NCBI GenBank assembly: GCA_002082585.1
Contig: CP020563.1
Location: forward strand, 5,140,001-5,204,000
Direction: 5' to 3'
DNA: 64,000 nt
Origin: Kitasatospora albolonga
Lineage (GTDB): Bacteria > Actinomycetota > Actinomycetes > Streptomycetales > Streptomycetaceae
The translations under genes were made by a program, and so were the position numbers. Position 1 is the first letter of the stretch; each line of letters starts with the position of its first letter. This document shows, one piece after another, positions 53,722 through 63,411 of this stretch. The notes under the pieces were generated by a model, which was not told the origin of the DNA, did no database searches, and saw only the letters and a program-made list of their open reading frames with translations.

Positions 53722-54999
53722 ATGGACGCCATCTCCGTCATCCGCACCAAGCGGGACCGAGGCGAGCTGACCCCCGAGCAGATCGACTGGGTCATCGACG
53801 CGTACACCCGCGGCGAGGTCGCCGACGAGCAGATGTCCGCCCTCGCCATGGCGATCCTGCTCAACGGCATGAACCGCACTGAGATCGCCCGCTGGACCGC
53901 CGCGATGATCGCCTCCGGCGAGCGCATGAACTTCGACGCGCTCTCCCGCCCCACCACCGACAAGCACTCCACGGGCGGCGTCGGCGACAAGATCACCCTG
54001 CCGCTCGCCCCGCTGGTCGCCGCCTGCGGCGCCGCCGTACCGCAGCTCAGCGGCCGGGGCCTCGGCCACACGGGCGGCACCCTGGACAAGCTGGAGTCCA
54101 TCCCCGGCTGGCGGGCCCACCTCTCCAACGAGGAGATGCTGAACGTCCTGGACACCACCGGAGCGGTCATCTGCGCCGCCGGTGACGGCCTCGCCCCCGC
54201 CGACAAGAAGCTGTACGCGCTGCGCGATGTCACCGGCACCGTCGAGGCCATCCCGCTGATCGCCAGCTCGATCATGTCCAAGAAGATCGCCGAGGGCACC
54301 GGGGCGCTCGTCCTGGACGTCAAGGTCGGCTCCGGCGCCTTCATGAAGACCATCGAGGACGCCCGCGAACTGGCCTCCACCATGGTCGCCCTCGGCACCG
54401 ACAGCGGCGTCCGCACGGTCGCCCTGCTCACCGACATGTCGACCCCGCTCGGCCTCACCGCGGGCAACGCCCTGGAGGTACGGGAGTCGGTCGAGGTCCT
54501 GGCGGGCGGCGGCCCCCAGGACGTCATCGACCTGACCCTCGCCCTGGCCCGCGAAATGCTGGACGCGGCCGGGCTGAAGGACGCCGACCCCGAGAAGGCC
54601 CTGGCCGACGGCTCCGCGATGGACGTCTGGCGCCGCATGATCTCCGCCCAGGGCGGCGACCCGGACGCCACCCTCCCGGTCGCCCGCGAGCAGCACATCG
54701 TCACCGCCCGCTCCTCCGGCGTCCTGACCCGCCTGGACGCCTACGACGTCGGCGTCGCCGCCTGGCGCCTGGGCGCGGGCCGGGCCCGCAAGGAGGACCC
54801 GGTCCAGGCGGGCGCGGGCGTCGAACTCCACGCCAAGCCCGGCGACACCGTCACCGAGGGCCAGCCCCTGATGACGCTGCACACGGACACCCCGGAGAAG
54901 TTCGACTACGCCCTGAAGGCCCTCCCGGACGCGTACGACATCGCCCCGGCCTGCACGTCGTTCGCCCCGCTGCCGGTGGTGCGGGAACGTATCGCCTGA
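53722..54999 (+). CDS. deoA: Thymidine phosphorylase
   Basis: This 425-residue enzyme cleaves thymidine and deoxyuridine to base and deoxyribose-1-phosphate. The family signature SGRGLGHTGGTLDKLESIPG is near residue 115 and the phosphate-binding TDKHSTGGVGDKITL near 85. SSIMSKKIAEGTGALVLDVK is also conserved. GAAGGA lies six bases before the ATG. It is a separate unit from cdd, with its own operator site C and a strong terminator downstream. Confidence 0.95.
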   Translation: MDAISVIRTKRDRGELTPEQIDWVIDAYTRGEVADEQMSALAMAILLNGMNRTEIARWTAAMIASGERMNFDALSRPTTDKHSTGGVGDKITLPLAPLVAACGAAVPQLSGRGLGHTGGTLDKLESIPGWRAHLSNEEMLNVLDTTGAVICAAGDGLAPADKKLYALRDVTGTVEAIPLIASSIMSKKIAEGTGALVLDVKVGSGAFMKTIEDARELASTMVALGTDSGVRTVALLTDMSTPLGLTAGNALEVRESVEVLAGGGPQDVIDLTLALAREMLDAAGLKDADPEKALADGSAMDVWRRMISAQGGDPDATLPVAREQHIVTARSSGVLTRLDAYDVGVAAWRLGAGRARKEDPVQAGAGVELHAKPGDTVTEGQPLMTLHTDTPEKFDYALKALPDAYDIAPACTSFAPLPVVRERIA

Positions 55000-55021
55000 C
55001 CTGCGGTTTCCTCGTACGGGT

Positions 55022-55055
55022 GAACGGGACCGGTGGACTGCCACCGGTCCCGTTC
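55022..55055 (+). terminator. Terminator after deoA
   Basis: GAACGGGACCGGTGG and its complement form a perfect 15-base-pair stem with an ACTG loop, 23 bases past the deoA stop. Confidence 0.82.
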
Positions 55056-55096
55056 GGCATCCTGGAGTCGGTGACGTACCGATAGAGGAGACCGCC

Positions 55097-55687
55097 ATGA
55101 GCGCACTCACCGTCGACCCCGTGCCGGGCCCCGGCCAGGACTGGGACGACCTCGTCCGGATCTGGGAGGAGACGGACGCACCCGAGGGCTGCAAGGTGGA
55201 GATCATCGAGGAGATCGTCACCGTGTCGCCGCCGCCCTCCACGGACCACAACGTCACTGCGGAGCTGCTTCAGCGCAGCCTCTACACCGTCATTCCGCCG
55301 GAGTGGGGGATCTATCAGACCCTCGGTGTCTCACTGCCCGGCCGGGGTGGGCTCTACATTCCTGACCTTGTCGTCGTGCCCCGCTCGGTGCTCTCCGCGC
55401 CGGGGCACCACGTGCCCGCCGCCGAGGCCCGCCTCGTCGTCGAGATCACCTCCCGGGCCAACGCCAACCACGACCGCATCAGCAAAGCCGACGGCTACGC
55501 CAAGGCCGGGGTGGAGCTGTTCCTGCTCCTCGACCCCTGGCACTCCGGTCGGCCGACCGCGACGCTCTACGGAGAGCCGCAGGGCGGTACGTACCGGGTG
55601 CTGCAAGCCGTCGAGTACGGCGGGAGGATCAGCCTTCCCGAACCGTTCGCGCTGGACCTGGACACCGGCGTCTTCCCGACCGGCTGA
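55097..55687 (+). CDS. Uma2 family (DUF820) restriction-fold protein
   Basis: This 196-residue protein has the Uma2 pattern: CKVEIIEEIVTVSPPPSTDH (normally E-I-I-xG-xxxxxPxPxxxH), YIPDLVVVPRS (metal Asp), and ARLVVEITSRANANHDRISK with the E-x-x and Lys residues of the PD-(D/E)XK fold. Such proteins are very common in Streptomyces and are presumed nucleases, but their role is unknown. GAGGAGA precedes the ATG. It is flanked by two strong terminators, so it is a single-gene unit. Confidence 0.85.
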   Translation: MSALTVDPVPGPGQDWDDLVRIWEETDAPEGCKVEIIEEIVTVSPPPSTDHNVTAELLQRSLYTVIPPEWGIYQTLGVSLPGRGGLYIPDLVVVPRSVLSAPGHHVPAAEARLVVEITSRANANHDRISKADGYAKAGVELFLLLDPWHSGRPTATLYGEPQGGTYRVLQAVEYGGRISLPEPFALDLDTGVFPTG

Positions 55688-55720
55688 CGCTCGGCTCCGG
55701 CGGCTGCCGGGTACACGCGA

Positions 55721-55759
55721 GCGGCCCGCCGCACGGAGTCGATCCGTGCGGCGGGCCGC
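55721..55759. terminator. Bidirectional terminator
   Basis: A perfect 17-base-pair stem (GCGGCCCGCCGCACGGA with its complement) closes on a GTCGA loop between the convergent Uma2 (+) and S8 peptidase (-) genes. Confidence 0.85.
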
Positions 55760-55792
55760 CGTCGTGCGGGGTGAACTACCGCTCGTAGCCGG

Positions 55793-58700
55793 TCACTTGC
55801 CCAGGTACGCGTTGTAGATCTTCACCGAGGACTTGTTGCCCTTCTTGTCGGTGACGTTGGCCGAGAAGGAGATGCCCTTGCCCTTCGCCGGGTTCTTCAC
55901 CGTGATCTTGCCCTTCTTCACGGTGACCTTCTTCCAGGTCTTCCCCTTGTTGTAACTGACGTACGTCGTCAGCGACTTCAGGTTCTTACCGGCAGCCGCA
56001 CCGGTCACCTTCACCGGAACGGAGACGGTCTTGCCCGCCTTGGCCCGGCCGTCGACGCCGACCGCCGGAGAGAAGCGGACCGTGGAGACCGGCAGCACGG
56101 CCAGGCCGGTCTTCTTGGAGCGGAAGGTCCAGGCCACGTCCACCTGCGTGGAGAGCGGGCTGATCTTCGCGCTGCGCTTCACCGAGCTCGTCAGCTTGTA
56201 GTTCGCCGCGCCCGACGGGACCTGGAAGGGGTTTCCGGTCAGCGGGTCGTCGTTCTGGCCGATCTTCTTGCCGTTGCGGTACAGGACGGTCTTGACCGAC
56301 GAGTAGTTCTGGAAGAGGTCGGCGTTGCCCTTGCTGTCCGCCAGCAGCGGCACGTAGGCCGAGATCCAGTTGTCCTCACGCACGACGCCGTGGTCGTTGT
56401 TCACCAGCGGTCCGAAGACCGGGGTGTTCACGGACTTCGTGTACGACTTGCCCGCCTTGTAGGTGGCTTCGTCCCCGAGGCTGTACGCGGAATCGTAGGT
56501 CGGGAAGCCGTTCTGGACGGGGCCCAGCTGGGCGAACTCCAAGCCCCACTTCACCTTGTCGGCGGTGGAGAGGTACAGCGTGCGGGTGCCGGGCAGGTTC
56601 TGCCCCGACGCGAAGGACCAGGCGCTGTCGTTCGTGGGCAGGAAGCCCCACGGGGTGACCGTGCCCTTCTTCTTCGGCGCGCCCGCACCCATGCCGACCT
56701 TCACCTTGGCCAACTGCTTCGCGGTGAACTTCCGGCTGTAGCCGGTCGCGAGCTTCTTGACCTTGCCGCCCGTGGCGATGGAGTACTGGGTCTTCGACCC
56801 CGCCGTCCAGGAGGCCGACCAGTGCTGGGCGACCGAAACGCCGGTGGGCTGCGGACCGACGTGCAGGGTGCGGAAGTTCTTCGCCTCGTCCAGCAGCCAG
56901 CCGGAGCCGAAGCCGTTGGCCTTCGTGCTGACGGAGTACTCCGCCACGAACATCTTGGGCTTGGCCTTCTTGTCCGGCACCGTGATGTTCACCAGCTTCG
57001 CCTTGCGGGCGTCGAAGGTCAGCGAGGTGTTCTTGGTGACGGCGACCTTCGGCTGGGCGATCGTGTTGACGCCCTGCGAGAACTTGGAGCCGTTGAAGAT
57101 GGCCGAGTCGACGGTGTACGTGCCCTTCGGCAGCCGTATCTTCGTCGTACCGTTCACGACGCGCGCGTTCACGAAGGAACCGCCCGCCCCGCCGCTCAGG
57201 TCGTAGATCGTGATGGCGGCGTTGGAAGCGGCCTTGCCGGCGCGGTCGATGTGCTTGACCGTCAGGTCGTACGACTCCACCTCGCGGTCGACCGCGGCGG
57301 CCGTGCGCACGGTCTGACCGCCGCCCGTGGCCACCAGGTACGCGGAGTACGCGCCGTCGAGGGTGCCGCCGAGGCGGGTGTCGGTCGTCAGCGTCACATC
57401 GGCCGTGCCGCCCGCCGGGACGGTCACCTGGTTGGCGCCGAGGGTGAAGAAGCCGGCCGGTGCGGGCTTGCCCTTGGGACCGGTGCTCGTGAGGCTCAGG
57501 TCGAGCGTGATGTCACTCGTACCGAGGTTGCGGTAGGTGACGTTCCTGGTGACGGGCTTGTCGTCGGTGTGCGGCCACTGCTGTGTACCGAAGCTCACCG
57601 ACGAGGGCTCGGCGACGACGCTCTGCTTGAGCGCGCGGTCCACCGAGATCCGGCCGGAGCCCTGCTGGAACGGGCTGTACGCCCCGGCCTTCGTGGACGC
57701 GGTGAGCACGCCCTTCAGCTCGGTGGCCTTCCAGCCCGGGTTCTGCTGCTTCAGCAGGGCGGCGGCGCCCGCGACATGCGGGGTGGCCATCGACGTACCT
57801 GAGATGGTGGAGTAACCGGCGGGCTTCTGGCCCACCTCCTGGGCGATCAGCGACTTGCCCGGGATCGCCGCCGTGATGTCCACACCGGGGGCGGTGACAT
57901 CCGGCTTGACGGCCCCGTCACCGACGCGCGGACCACGGCTGGAGAACTCCGCCAGCTTGTCCTTGACATCGACCGCGCCCACGGTCAGCGCGGCGTCCGC
58001 ACTGCCCGGGGAGCCGACCGTACCGGCGCCGTCGCCCTCGTTGCCCGCCGCGATGGCGAACAGGACGCCCTTCTCGGCCGTCAGCTTGTTGACCGCTGCC
58101 TCCAGCGGGTCCACATCGGGGGTGTCCTCGCCGCCGAGGCTCAGGTTGACGATGTCGGCGCCCTGCGCGACCGCCCACTCCATCCCGGCCAGGATGCCGG
58201 AGTCCTCGCCGTAGCCTTCGTCGTCCAGCACCTTGCCGGAGAGCAGCTTGGCGTCCGGGGCCACACCCTTGAACTTGCCCTTCGACGCGGCACCGGTGCC
58301 CGCCGCGATCGAGGCGACGTGCGTGCCGTGGCCGACCCGGTCCTTCGTGTCCTTGGAGGCACTGAAGTTCTTCGAGGCCAGGATCTGGCCCTTGAGGTCG
58401 GCGTGGGTGCTGTCGGTCCCGGTGTCCAGGACCGCGATCTTGACGCCCTTCCCGGTGAAGCCGGCCTTCCAGGCCGCCGGGGTGCCGATCTGCGGGACGC
58501 TCCGGTCCAGGCTCGCCTGACGGACGCCGTCCAGCCAGACGCGGTCGATGCCCGCCGCGGTGGTGGCCCGGCTGTCGTCGCTGTCGGTGAGCGCTTCCCA
58601 GATCTCCGGCGCGTCCTCGGTCGGCGTGACCACCGACTCGGCGTTCAGCGACCGCAGGCTCCGGCCGACCTCGGTGCCGCCCGCGTCGCGGACCTGCGCC

Positions 58701-59116
58701 TTGGCGGCCTTGGCCGCGCCCCGGTAGCCGACGATCAGCTTCAGGCCGCCCCGCTGGGACCGGAGACTCTCCGGCTTGCTCAGCTCGGTGACGTCGAACA
58801 GCCGCTGGTCGAGCTTGCCCGAGCTGATGAGCTGACGGGCGTCGGCCGGAATGACGAGCGTGTGTCCCTTGCTGCTCATCCGCTGGACCGGTATGTGCTC
58901 GCGCCCCTTGGCGGGCTCGAACTTCACCGGCCGGCCCTCGTCGTCCACGGTGACCCGGTCACCGGTGATGAGGGTCAGGTGGTGCTGGGCTCCGGTCAGC
59001 GCCCGGGTGTCGGACGCCCCCTTCTGACCAGGCTGGGCCATGGCCGGACTGACCATGCCCGCGGCCAGCGCCACGGCGACCGCGGTGGCGACCGCCGGTA
59101 TGCACGCGTTTCTCAC
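55793..59116 (-). CDS. Large secreted S8 (subtilisin-like) serine peptidase
   Basis: This 1107-residue protein has a signal peptide ending VSPAMAQ, a propeptide of about 150 residues, and a subtilase domain with catalytic Asp231 (IAVLDTGTDSTHADL), His263 (VGHGTHVASIAAG) and Ser442 (SGTSMATPHVAGAAALL). The remaining 600 residues are beta-rich, with Ig-like repeats and a basic Lys-rich end (KKVTVKKGKITVKNPAKGKG). It is probably exported and may bind the wall. The GTG at 59116 is chosen; a TTG at 59128 is very close to the GGGGGAG site. Role is likely extracellular protein breakdown or developmental processing. Confidence 0.92.
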   Translation of the reverse strand: MRNACIPAVATAVAVALAAGMVSPAMAQPGQKGASDTRALTGAQHHLTLITGDRVTVDDEGRPVKFEPAKGREHIPVQRMSSKGHTLVIPADARQLISSGKLDQRLFDVTELSKPESLRSQRGGLKLIVGYRGAAKAAKAQVRDAGGTEVGRSLRSLNAESVVTPTEDAPEIWEALTDSDDSRATTAAGIDRVWLDGVRQASLDRSVPQIGTPAAWKAGFTGKGVKIAVLDTGTDSTHADLKGQILASKNFSASKDTKDRVGHGTHVASIAAGTGAASKGKFKGVAPDAKLLSGKVLDDEGYGEDSGILAGMEWAVAQGADIVNLSLGGEDTPDVDPLEAAVNKLTAEKGVLFAIAAGNEGDGAGTVGSPGSADAALTVGAVDVKDKLAEFSSRGPRVGDGAVKPDVTAPGVDITAAIPGKSLIAQEVGQKPAGYSTISGTSMATPHVAGAAALLKQQNPGWKATELKGVLTASTKAGAYSPFQQGSGRISVDRALKQSVVAEPSSVSFGTQQWPHTDDKPVTRNVTYRNLGTSDITLDLSLTSTGPKGKPAPAGFFTLGANQVTVPAGGTADVTLTTDTRLGGTLDGAYSAYLVATGGGQTVRTAAAVDREVESYDLTVKHIDRAGKAASNAAITIYDLSGGAGGSFVNARVVNGTTKIRLPKGTYTVDSAIFNGSKFSQGVNTIAQPKVAVTKNTSLTFDARKAKLVNITVPDKKAKPKMFVAEYSVSTKANGFGSGWLLDEAKNFRTLHVGPQPTGVSVAQHWSASWTAGSKTQYSIATGGKVKKLATGYSRKFTAKQLAKVKVGMGAGAPKKKGTVTPWGFLPTNDSAWSFASGQNLPGTRTLYLSTADKVKWGLEFAQLGPVQNGFPTYDSAYSLGDEATYKAGKSYTKSVNTPVFGPLVNNDHGVVREDNWISAYVPLLADSKGNADLFQNYSSVKTVLYRNGKKIGQNDDPLTGNPFQVPSGAANYKLTSSVKRSAKISPLSTQVDVAWTFRSKKTGLAVLPVSTVRFSPAVGVDGRAKAGKTVSVPVKVTGAAAGKNLKSLTTYVSYNKGKTWKKVTVKKGKITVKNPAKGKGISFSANVTDKKGNKSSVKIYNAYLGK

Positions 59117-59317
59117 GTGTCTGCGCAACTCTCCCCCAGGAGAACTCGGTGGTTCTTCAACCCCCCTCGGTCCGCAGACACGTACGAGTGTGACGGCTGC
59201 GGCCGACGGTTCAACGAACTAGAGGGTAAGCCGGGCAGGTTGGTTCACAGAATCAGCACAGGAATGGGGAACTGGCGGAAAATAGTCGCACCGGGGGGCC
59301 CGGTGTCCGGCGCGCCG

Positions 59318-59821
59318 ATGGTTGCGCCGATGATTTTCGTCCGCCGGAGAGGTCTGCCCGGTGTGGAAGCCGAAACCGAAGCCGAGATCCAACCCGAGAC
59401 CGCGAACGTGAACGAGGACGAGAACGGGGACGGGGACGAGGAAGCCGGGAGTCCGGTCGTCCTGACCGTGACCGTAACCGTGACCCTGACCGGCCGGGTC
59501 GGCCGCGCAGCCGTACCCGGTCTCTGTGCCGAACTGGAGCGCCGCCTCGCCGACCGTCCGGGTGCCGCCCCGGTCGAGTGCGATGTGGGCGGTGTGGACC
59601 GTGCCGATCTGGCCCTGGTCGAGGCGGTGGCCCGGCTGGCCCTCGTCGCCCGCCGGGCCGGGCGCCGACTGCGGCTGCGCGGGGTGGCGCCCGAACTCCG
59701 GGCGCTGCTGGACCTGGTGGGGCTGGAGGACGTGGTCGGTCTGGCGGGGGAGGTGCCCGAGGTGGCCGAGGAGGTGGAGAGCCCGGAGGGTCCGGAGCGG
59801 CGGGTGCCGGGGCCGTACTGA
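59318..59821 (+). CDS. STAS domain protein (anti-sigma-factor antagonist-like)
   Basis: This 167-residue protein has an acidic, low-complexity N-terminus (EAETEAEIQPETANVNEDEN) and a C-terminal STAS fold: VTVTLTGRVGRAAVPGLCAE, VECDVGGVDRADLALVEAVA and LRLRGVAPELRALLDLVGLE. STAS proteins bind anti-sigma factors when unphosphorylated. The usual phosphorylated Ser/Thr position (DxSG..S.G) reads DVGGVDRAD, so there is no obvious phosphosite. The start is uncertain: ATG at 59318 or 59330, both without a good ribosome-binding site. Confidence 0.65.
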   Translation: MVAPMIFVRRRGLPGVEAETEAEIQPETANVNEDENGDGDEEAGSPVVLTVTVTVTLTGRVGRAAVPGLCAELERRLADRPGAAPVECDVGGVDRADLALVEAVARLALVARRAGRRLRLRGVAPELRALLDLVGLEDVVGLAGEVPEVAEEVESPEGPERRVPGPY

Positions 59822-59837
59822 CCTGGGTGCTGGGGCC

Positions 59838-59912
59838 GTACGGGCCGGGACTGTACGGGCCAGGGGCCTGGGATCGTACGAGCCAGGGGCCTGCGACCGT
59901 ACGGGCCGGGGG
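59838..59912. repeat. Four copies of GTACGGGCC-containing repeat
   Basis: Repeats start at 59838, 59853, 59876 and 59899. The last three are 23 bases apart and read GTACGRGCCAGGGGCCTGSG with small changes. They lie between the convergent STAS and sigma-factor genes. Confidence 0.65.
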
Positions 59913-59935
59913 CGGATGCATCTCCGGCCCGTACG
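59898..59935. terminator. Hairpin between convergent STAS and sigma-factor genes
   Basis: CGTACGGGCCGG and its complement form a perfect 12-base-pair stem with a 14-base loop. The left arm is the last copy of the direct repeat, and the right arm is an inverted copy. Confidence 0.6.
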
Positions 59936-59979
59936 TGCCCCCGGCCAGTACACGCGCTCAGTGCGCTCTCAGTACGGGA

Positions 59980-61032
59980 TCACTCCCCGGCCGTCGCCGC
60001 CGGAAGCCGGTCGGGGAGGCCGAACAGCGGGAACCAGCGCTCCACGTCCAGGAAGCAGTGCATCCCCGAGACCGCCCCGTCCTGGATGTCGATGACCTGC
60101 ACCGCCCACGGCACGAAACCGGACCCCTCCGGATCGGGCTTGTAGTGCGCGAAGCCGGGGGACCCGTTGGCCGGTACCGGCACCAGCCGGGAGCCCGCGC
60201 AGGCCGCGCCGATGGTCGTCATGAAGCCCGTGATGTCGGAGGTGCCCCGGAGCCACAGGTCGAACGGCGGCATCGTCATCACCGCGTCCTCGTGGAGCAG
60301 CGCGGTCAGGGCGGCCATGTCGTACCCCTCGAACGCCTTCACATAGCGCTCCAGCAGCTTCCGCTGCTCCTCGTCGAGCGGGTCCGCCGCGTCCGGGACC
60401 CGGCCCGCCCGCTCGGTCAGGGTGGCGCGGGCCCGCTGGAGGGCGCTGTTGACCGAGGCGACGGAGGTCTCCAGCAGCTCGGCGACCTCCGCGGCCTTCC
60501 AGGCGAGCACCTCGCGCAGGATCAGCACGGCCCGCTGCTTGGGCGGCAGGTGCTGGAGGGCGGCGATGAACGCCAGGCGCACCGACTCCCGCGCCACGGC
60601 GGCCTCCGCCGGGTCCTGGACGGTGGGCAGGACGCGGCCGTCCGGCATCGGCTCCAGCCAGACGTTCTCCGGGCGGGGGGTGAGCGCGGCCTGGGCGAGC
60701 GGGGTCGGGTCGGTCAGATCGACCGGGCGGGCCCGCTTGTTGCCCGCGTTCAGCATGTCCAGGCAGACGTTGGTGGCGATGCGGTAGAGCCAGGAGCGCA
60801 GGGAGGAGCGGCCCTCGAACTTGTCGAAGTTGCGCCAGGCCCGCACCAGGGTGTCCTGCACCGCGTCCTCGGCCTCGAACGCCGAGCCGAGCATCCGGTA
60901 GCAGTACCCCGTCAGCTCGGTCCGGTGGCCTTCGAGGCGGGCGTCGACGCCGGTGTCACCGGAGGCCCCGGTCTCACCGGCCCCAGCACCCGCCCCCGCA
61001 CCCGTGGCCGTCGTCGTGGTCAGATCGCTCAT
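59980..61032 (-). CDS. ECF sigma factor with SnoaL-like C-terminal domain
   Basis: This 350-residue protein has sigma region 2 (LTGYCYRMLGSAFEAEDAVQ, then RAWRNFDKFEGRSSLRSWLY) and region 4 (HLPPKQRAVLILREVLAWKA, then LETSVASVNSALQRARATL). Residues about 225-345 form a SnoaL-like domain (YVKAFEGYDMAALTALLHED, DLWLRGTSDITGFM) that in such factors controls activity in place of an anti-sigma factor. It fits the SigG/SigX5-type group. The first 25 residues are Thr/Gly/Ala-rich. No anti-sigma gene adjoins. Confidence 0.87.
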   Translation of the reverse strand: MSDLTTTTATGAGAGAGAGETGASGDTGVDARLEGHRTELTGYCYRMLGSAFEAEDAVQDTLVRAWRNFDKFEGRSSLRSWLYRIATNVCLDMLNAGNKRARPVDLTDPTPLAQAALTPRPENVWLEPMPDGRVLPTVQDPAEAAVARESVRLAFIAALQHLPPKQRAVLILREVLAWKAAEVAELLETSVASVNSALQRARATLTERAGRVPDAADPLDEEQRKLLERYVKAFEGYDMAALTALLHEDAVMTMPPFDLWLRGTSDITGFMTTIGAACAGSRLVPVPANGSPGFAHYKPDPEGSGFVPWAVQVIDIQDGAVSGMHCFLDVERWFPLFGLPDRLPAATAGE

Positions 61033-61171
61033 CGCTCCACCCCTGTCGCGCCCTGTGGCGCAGCCGCTGTGGCATCCGTCACCCAGTACGTCGGAAGCTA
61101 CCGCAGGCCACTGACAACGAGAGGGGAAAGAGCCCGACGGGCCCCGACGGGCGAGCGTCGACCGGGCGGGA

Positions 61172-61891
61172 TCAGGTGCCGGGCTTGCGCCCGTAGACGT
61201 ACACGTCGTCACCGTTCTTCAGCAGTTTCCAGTATGCCTTCGCGTCGGCGGGGCGCATGTTGACGCAGCCGCCGGAGCCCGGCGGGTTGTACATGGACTT
61301 GGTGACCGAGTGGAACGCCTGGCCGCCGTCGAAGAACTGGGCGTGCGGCATCCACACCTTGTAGATCGTCGACCAGTGCTTGATGTTGCGCCAGTAGATC
61401 TTCTTCGCGCCCGTCCGGGTCTCCGCGCCGTCCCGCCCGGTCCGCACCGGCACCGGCCCGTACTTCAGCTTCTTGCCGTCCTGTATCCAGCTCAGCTGGC
61501 GGGTCAGGTCGACGCAGGCGATGCGGCCCTTGTTGGTGGGACACTTCCCGGCCTTGTTGGGGTTCTTCCCGGCCGCCTTCTGGGCGAGCATCGTGTTCAT
61601 GGTGCGCCAGGTCAGCGGCCCGGCGTAGCCGATGGTGGGGGTGATCCCGTGGGCCTTCTGGAACTTCTGGATCGCCTTGCAGTCGGCGGCCGACTGCTTG
61701 CCGTCGACCGGCCGCTTCAGGAACTTCTCCACCTGCTTCTGGTGCGGCCCGGCGGAGGTGGTGCAGGAGGGCGCCGCCTGGGCCGTGGTGCCGGTGCCCA
61801 GGACCAGGGCGGGTGCCGCCACCAGCCCGGCCACGGAGAGCGCCGCCCCGCGGCGCAGCCGTACGCCGGTTACTTTCGCCATCACTCCCAT
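61172..61891 (-). CDS. Secreted L,D-transpeptidase family protein
   Basis: This 239-residue protein has a signal peptide ending TTAQAAPS, a region with QVEKFLKRPVDGKQSAADCK and AIQKFQKAHGITPTIGYAGP resembling a peptidoglycan-binding domain, and a YkuD-type catalytic domain with FHSVTKSMYNPPGSGGCVNM. The Cys of SGGCVN is the nucleophile, and the His in AFHS is the partner. Predicted to make 3-3 cross-links or attach proteins to peptidoglycan. It is intact, unlike the frameshifted member at 30303-31315. The ATG at 61891 has GGGGGAC upstream. Confidence 0.86.
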   Translation of the reverse strand: MGVMAKVTGVRLRRGAALSVAGLVAAPALVLGTGTTAQAAPSCTTSAGPHQKQVEKFLKRPVDGKQSAADCKAIQKFQKAHGITPTIGYAGPLTWRTMNTMLAQKAAGKNPNKAGKCPTNKGRIACVDLTRQLSWIQDGKKLKYGPVPVRTGRDGAETRTGAKKIYWRNIKHWSTIYKVWMPHAQFFDGGQAFHSVTKSMYNPPGSGGCVNMRPADAKAYWKLLKNGDDVYVYGRKPGT

Positions 61892-62064
61892 GTCCCCCAA
61901 CTCCCCTTCGCCCACAGTGGTTTTGTGGTTACGCCTGGTAGACGCGCGAAGGGGAGGCGGGGTTGCACGGGGCAGGTCTCGGTTGCGTCGCGTTCCGGCA
62001 TAGCCGGAATTACGGCTTCCGGAACGAGTCCCCGGACGGCTTCCGGAGCGTGCCCCCCGGAGGG

Positions 62065-63375
62065 TCAGCGGGCAGCCGGGACCAGCGCCCGCCGCTCGGC
62101 CCGCGCCACCCGGGTCCCGTACAGCGTGATCGAGACGACACCGAGGACCGCGAACAGACCGAGGGCCACCGTCGCCGCCCAGCCGCCCGTGTGGAAGGCG
62201 ACCGCGCCGAGCGTGCCGCCCGCGCTGGAGCCCAGGTAGTACGCCGACTGGTACAGCGCCGACGCCTGCGCCCGGCCCTCCGTCGCGGTCCGGCTCACCG
62301 AGGACGAGGCGACCGCGTGCCCGGCGAAGAAGCCGGCCGTGATCAGCACCAGGCCCGCCAGCACGGCGAGCAGCGACTCCGACAGCGAGAGCAGCAGCCC
62401 GGCCGCCGTCGTCGAGACCGCCAGATAGAGCGCGCCCCGGCGGCCGAGCCGGGCCACCAGCCGTCCGGCGGCGGCCGAGGAGACCGTACCGACCAGGTAG
62501 ATGAGGAAGACCGAGCCGATGATGCCCTGCGGCAGGCCGAACGGCTCCTCCGCCAGCCGGTAGCCGATCACCGTGTAGACCGCGCCGAACACCGTCATGA
62601 ACAGCGCGCCGATCGCGTACAGCCGTACCAGCAGCGGGTTGCCCAGGTGGGCGGCGACGGTCTTCGCGAGCGCCTTCGGGTTCAGCGAGCCGGGGGTGAA
62701 GTTACGGGCCCTGGGGATCAGGAAGTGGAAGGCGACGGCGCACGCCAGCGCGAGCAGGCCGACCGCCGCGAGCGCCGCGCGCCAGCCCCACAGCTGGGCG
62801 ACCCAGCCGGTGAGGACGCGGCCGCTCATACCGCCGATGCTGTTGCCCGCGACGAACAGCCCGATCGCCGCGATCAGCGCCTTGGGCCGCACCTCCTCCG
62901 CCAGATACGCCATCGCGGAGGCCGGAAGCCCGGCGAGCGCCGCGCCCTGGATCGCCCGCAGCGCGATCAGCCAGCCGATGGAGGGCGCGAACGGCACCAG
63001 CATCCCGACCACGACCGCGACCGTCAGCGAGGCCGTCATCATCTGCCGCCGCCCGAACCGCTCCGAGAGCGCGCTCAGCGGCAGTACGCAGAGCGCCAGC
63101 GCGCCGGTCGCCGCGGAGACCGTCCAGCTCGCCTGCCCGGCGCTCACGCCGTACGCGGTGGAGATCGCGGGCAGCAGGGCCTGGGTGGAGTAGAGGAGGG
63201 CGAAGGCCGCGACCCCGGCGGCGAAGAGCGCGAAGCTCATCTTCCGGTAGCCGGGGCGGCCGGGCTCCAGCCGCTCGACAGAGGTCGGCGCGGCGGCGCG
63301 GGAGGTGATGACGGGGGACGACGGGGCAGAGGCATCCACGACGACGGTGGATGCCCCGGTATCGGCGGGAGGCAT
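62065..63375 (-). CDS. MFS transporter
   Basis: This 436-residue protein has twelve hydrophobic segments and the MFS loop signatures LSALSERFGRRQMMTASLTV (between helices 2 and 3) and RLVARLGRRGALYLAVSTTA. It is of the YnfM-like/multidrug-type group, with LYSTQALLPAISTAYGVS in helix 1. Substrate is unknown. ATG at 63375 is chosen because a TTGGAC/TACGTT promoter with an 18-base spacer ends six bases before it, implying a leaderless transcript. A divergent LysR gene probably controls it. Confidence 0.88.
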   Translation of the reverse strand: MPPADTGASTVVVDASAPSSPVITSRAAAPTSVERLEPGRPGYRKMSFALFAAGVAAFALLYSTQALLPAISTAYGVSAGQASWTVSAATGALALCVLPLSALSERFGRRQMMTASLTVAVVVGMLVPFAPSIGWLIALRAIQGAALAGLPASAMAYLAEEVRPKALIAAIGLFVAGNSIGGMSGRVLTGWVAQLWGWRAALAAVGLLALACAVAFHFLIPRARNFTPGSLNPKALAKTVAAHLGNPLLVRLYAIGALFMTVFGAVYTVIGYRLAEEPFGLPQGIIGSVFLIYLVGTVSSAAAGRLVARLGRRGALYLAVSTTAAGLLLSLSESLLAVLAGLVLITAGFFAGHAVASSSVSRTATEGRAQASALYQSAYYLGSSAGGTLGAVAFHTGGWAATVALGLFAVLGVVSITLYGTRVARAERRALVPAAR

Positions 63376-63381
63376 ACGTCG

Positions 63382-63411
63382 AACGTAGAGCTGCACGTTT
63401 CATGCGTCCAA
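63382..63411 (-). promoter_or_regulatory. Promoter of the MFS gene
   Basis: On the minus strand, -35 TTGGAC (63411 to 63406) and -10 TACGTT (63387 to 63382) are 18 bases apart. The -10 ends six bases before the ATG. Confidence 0.65.
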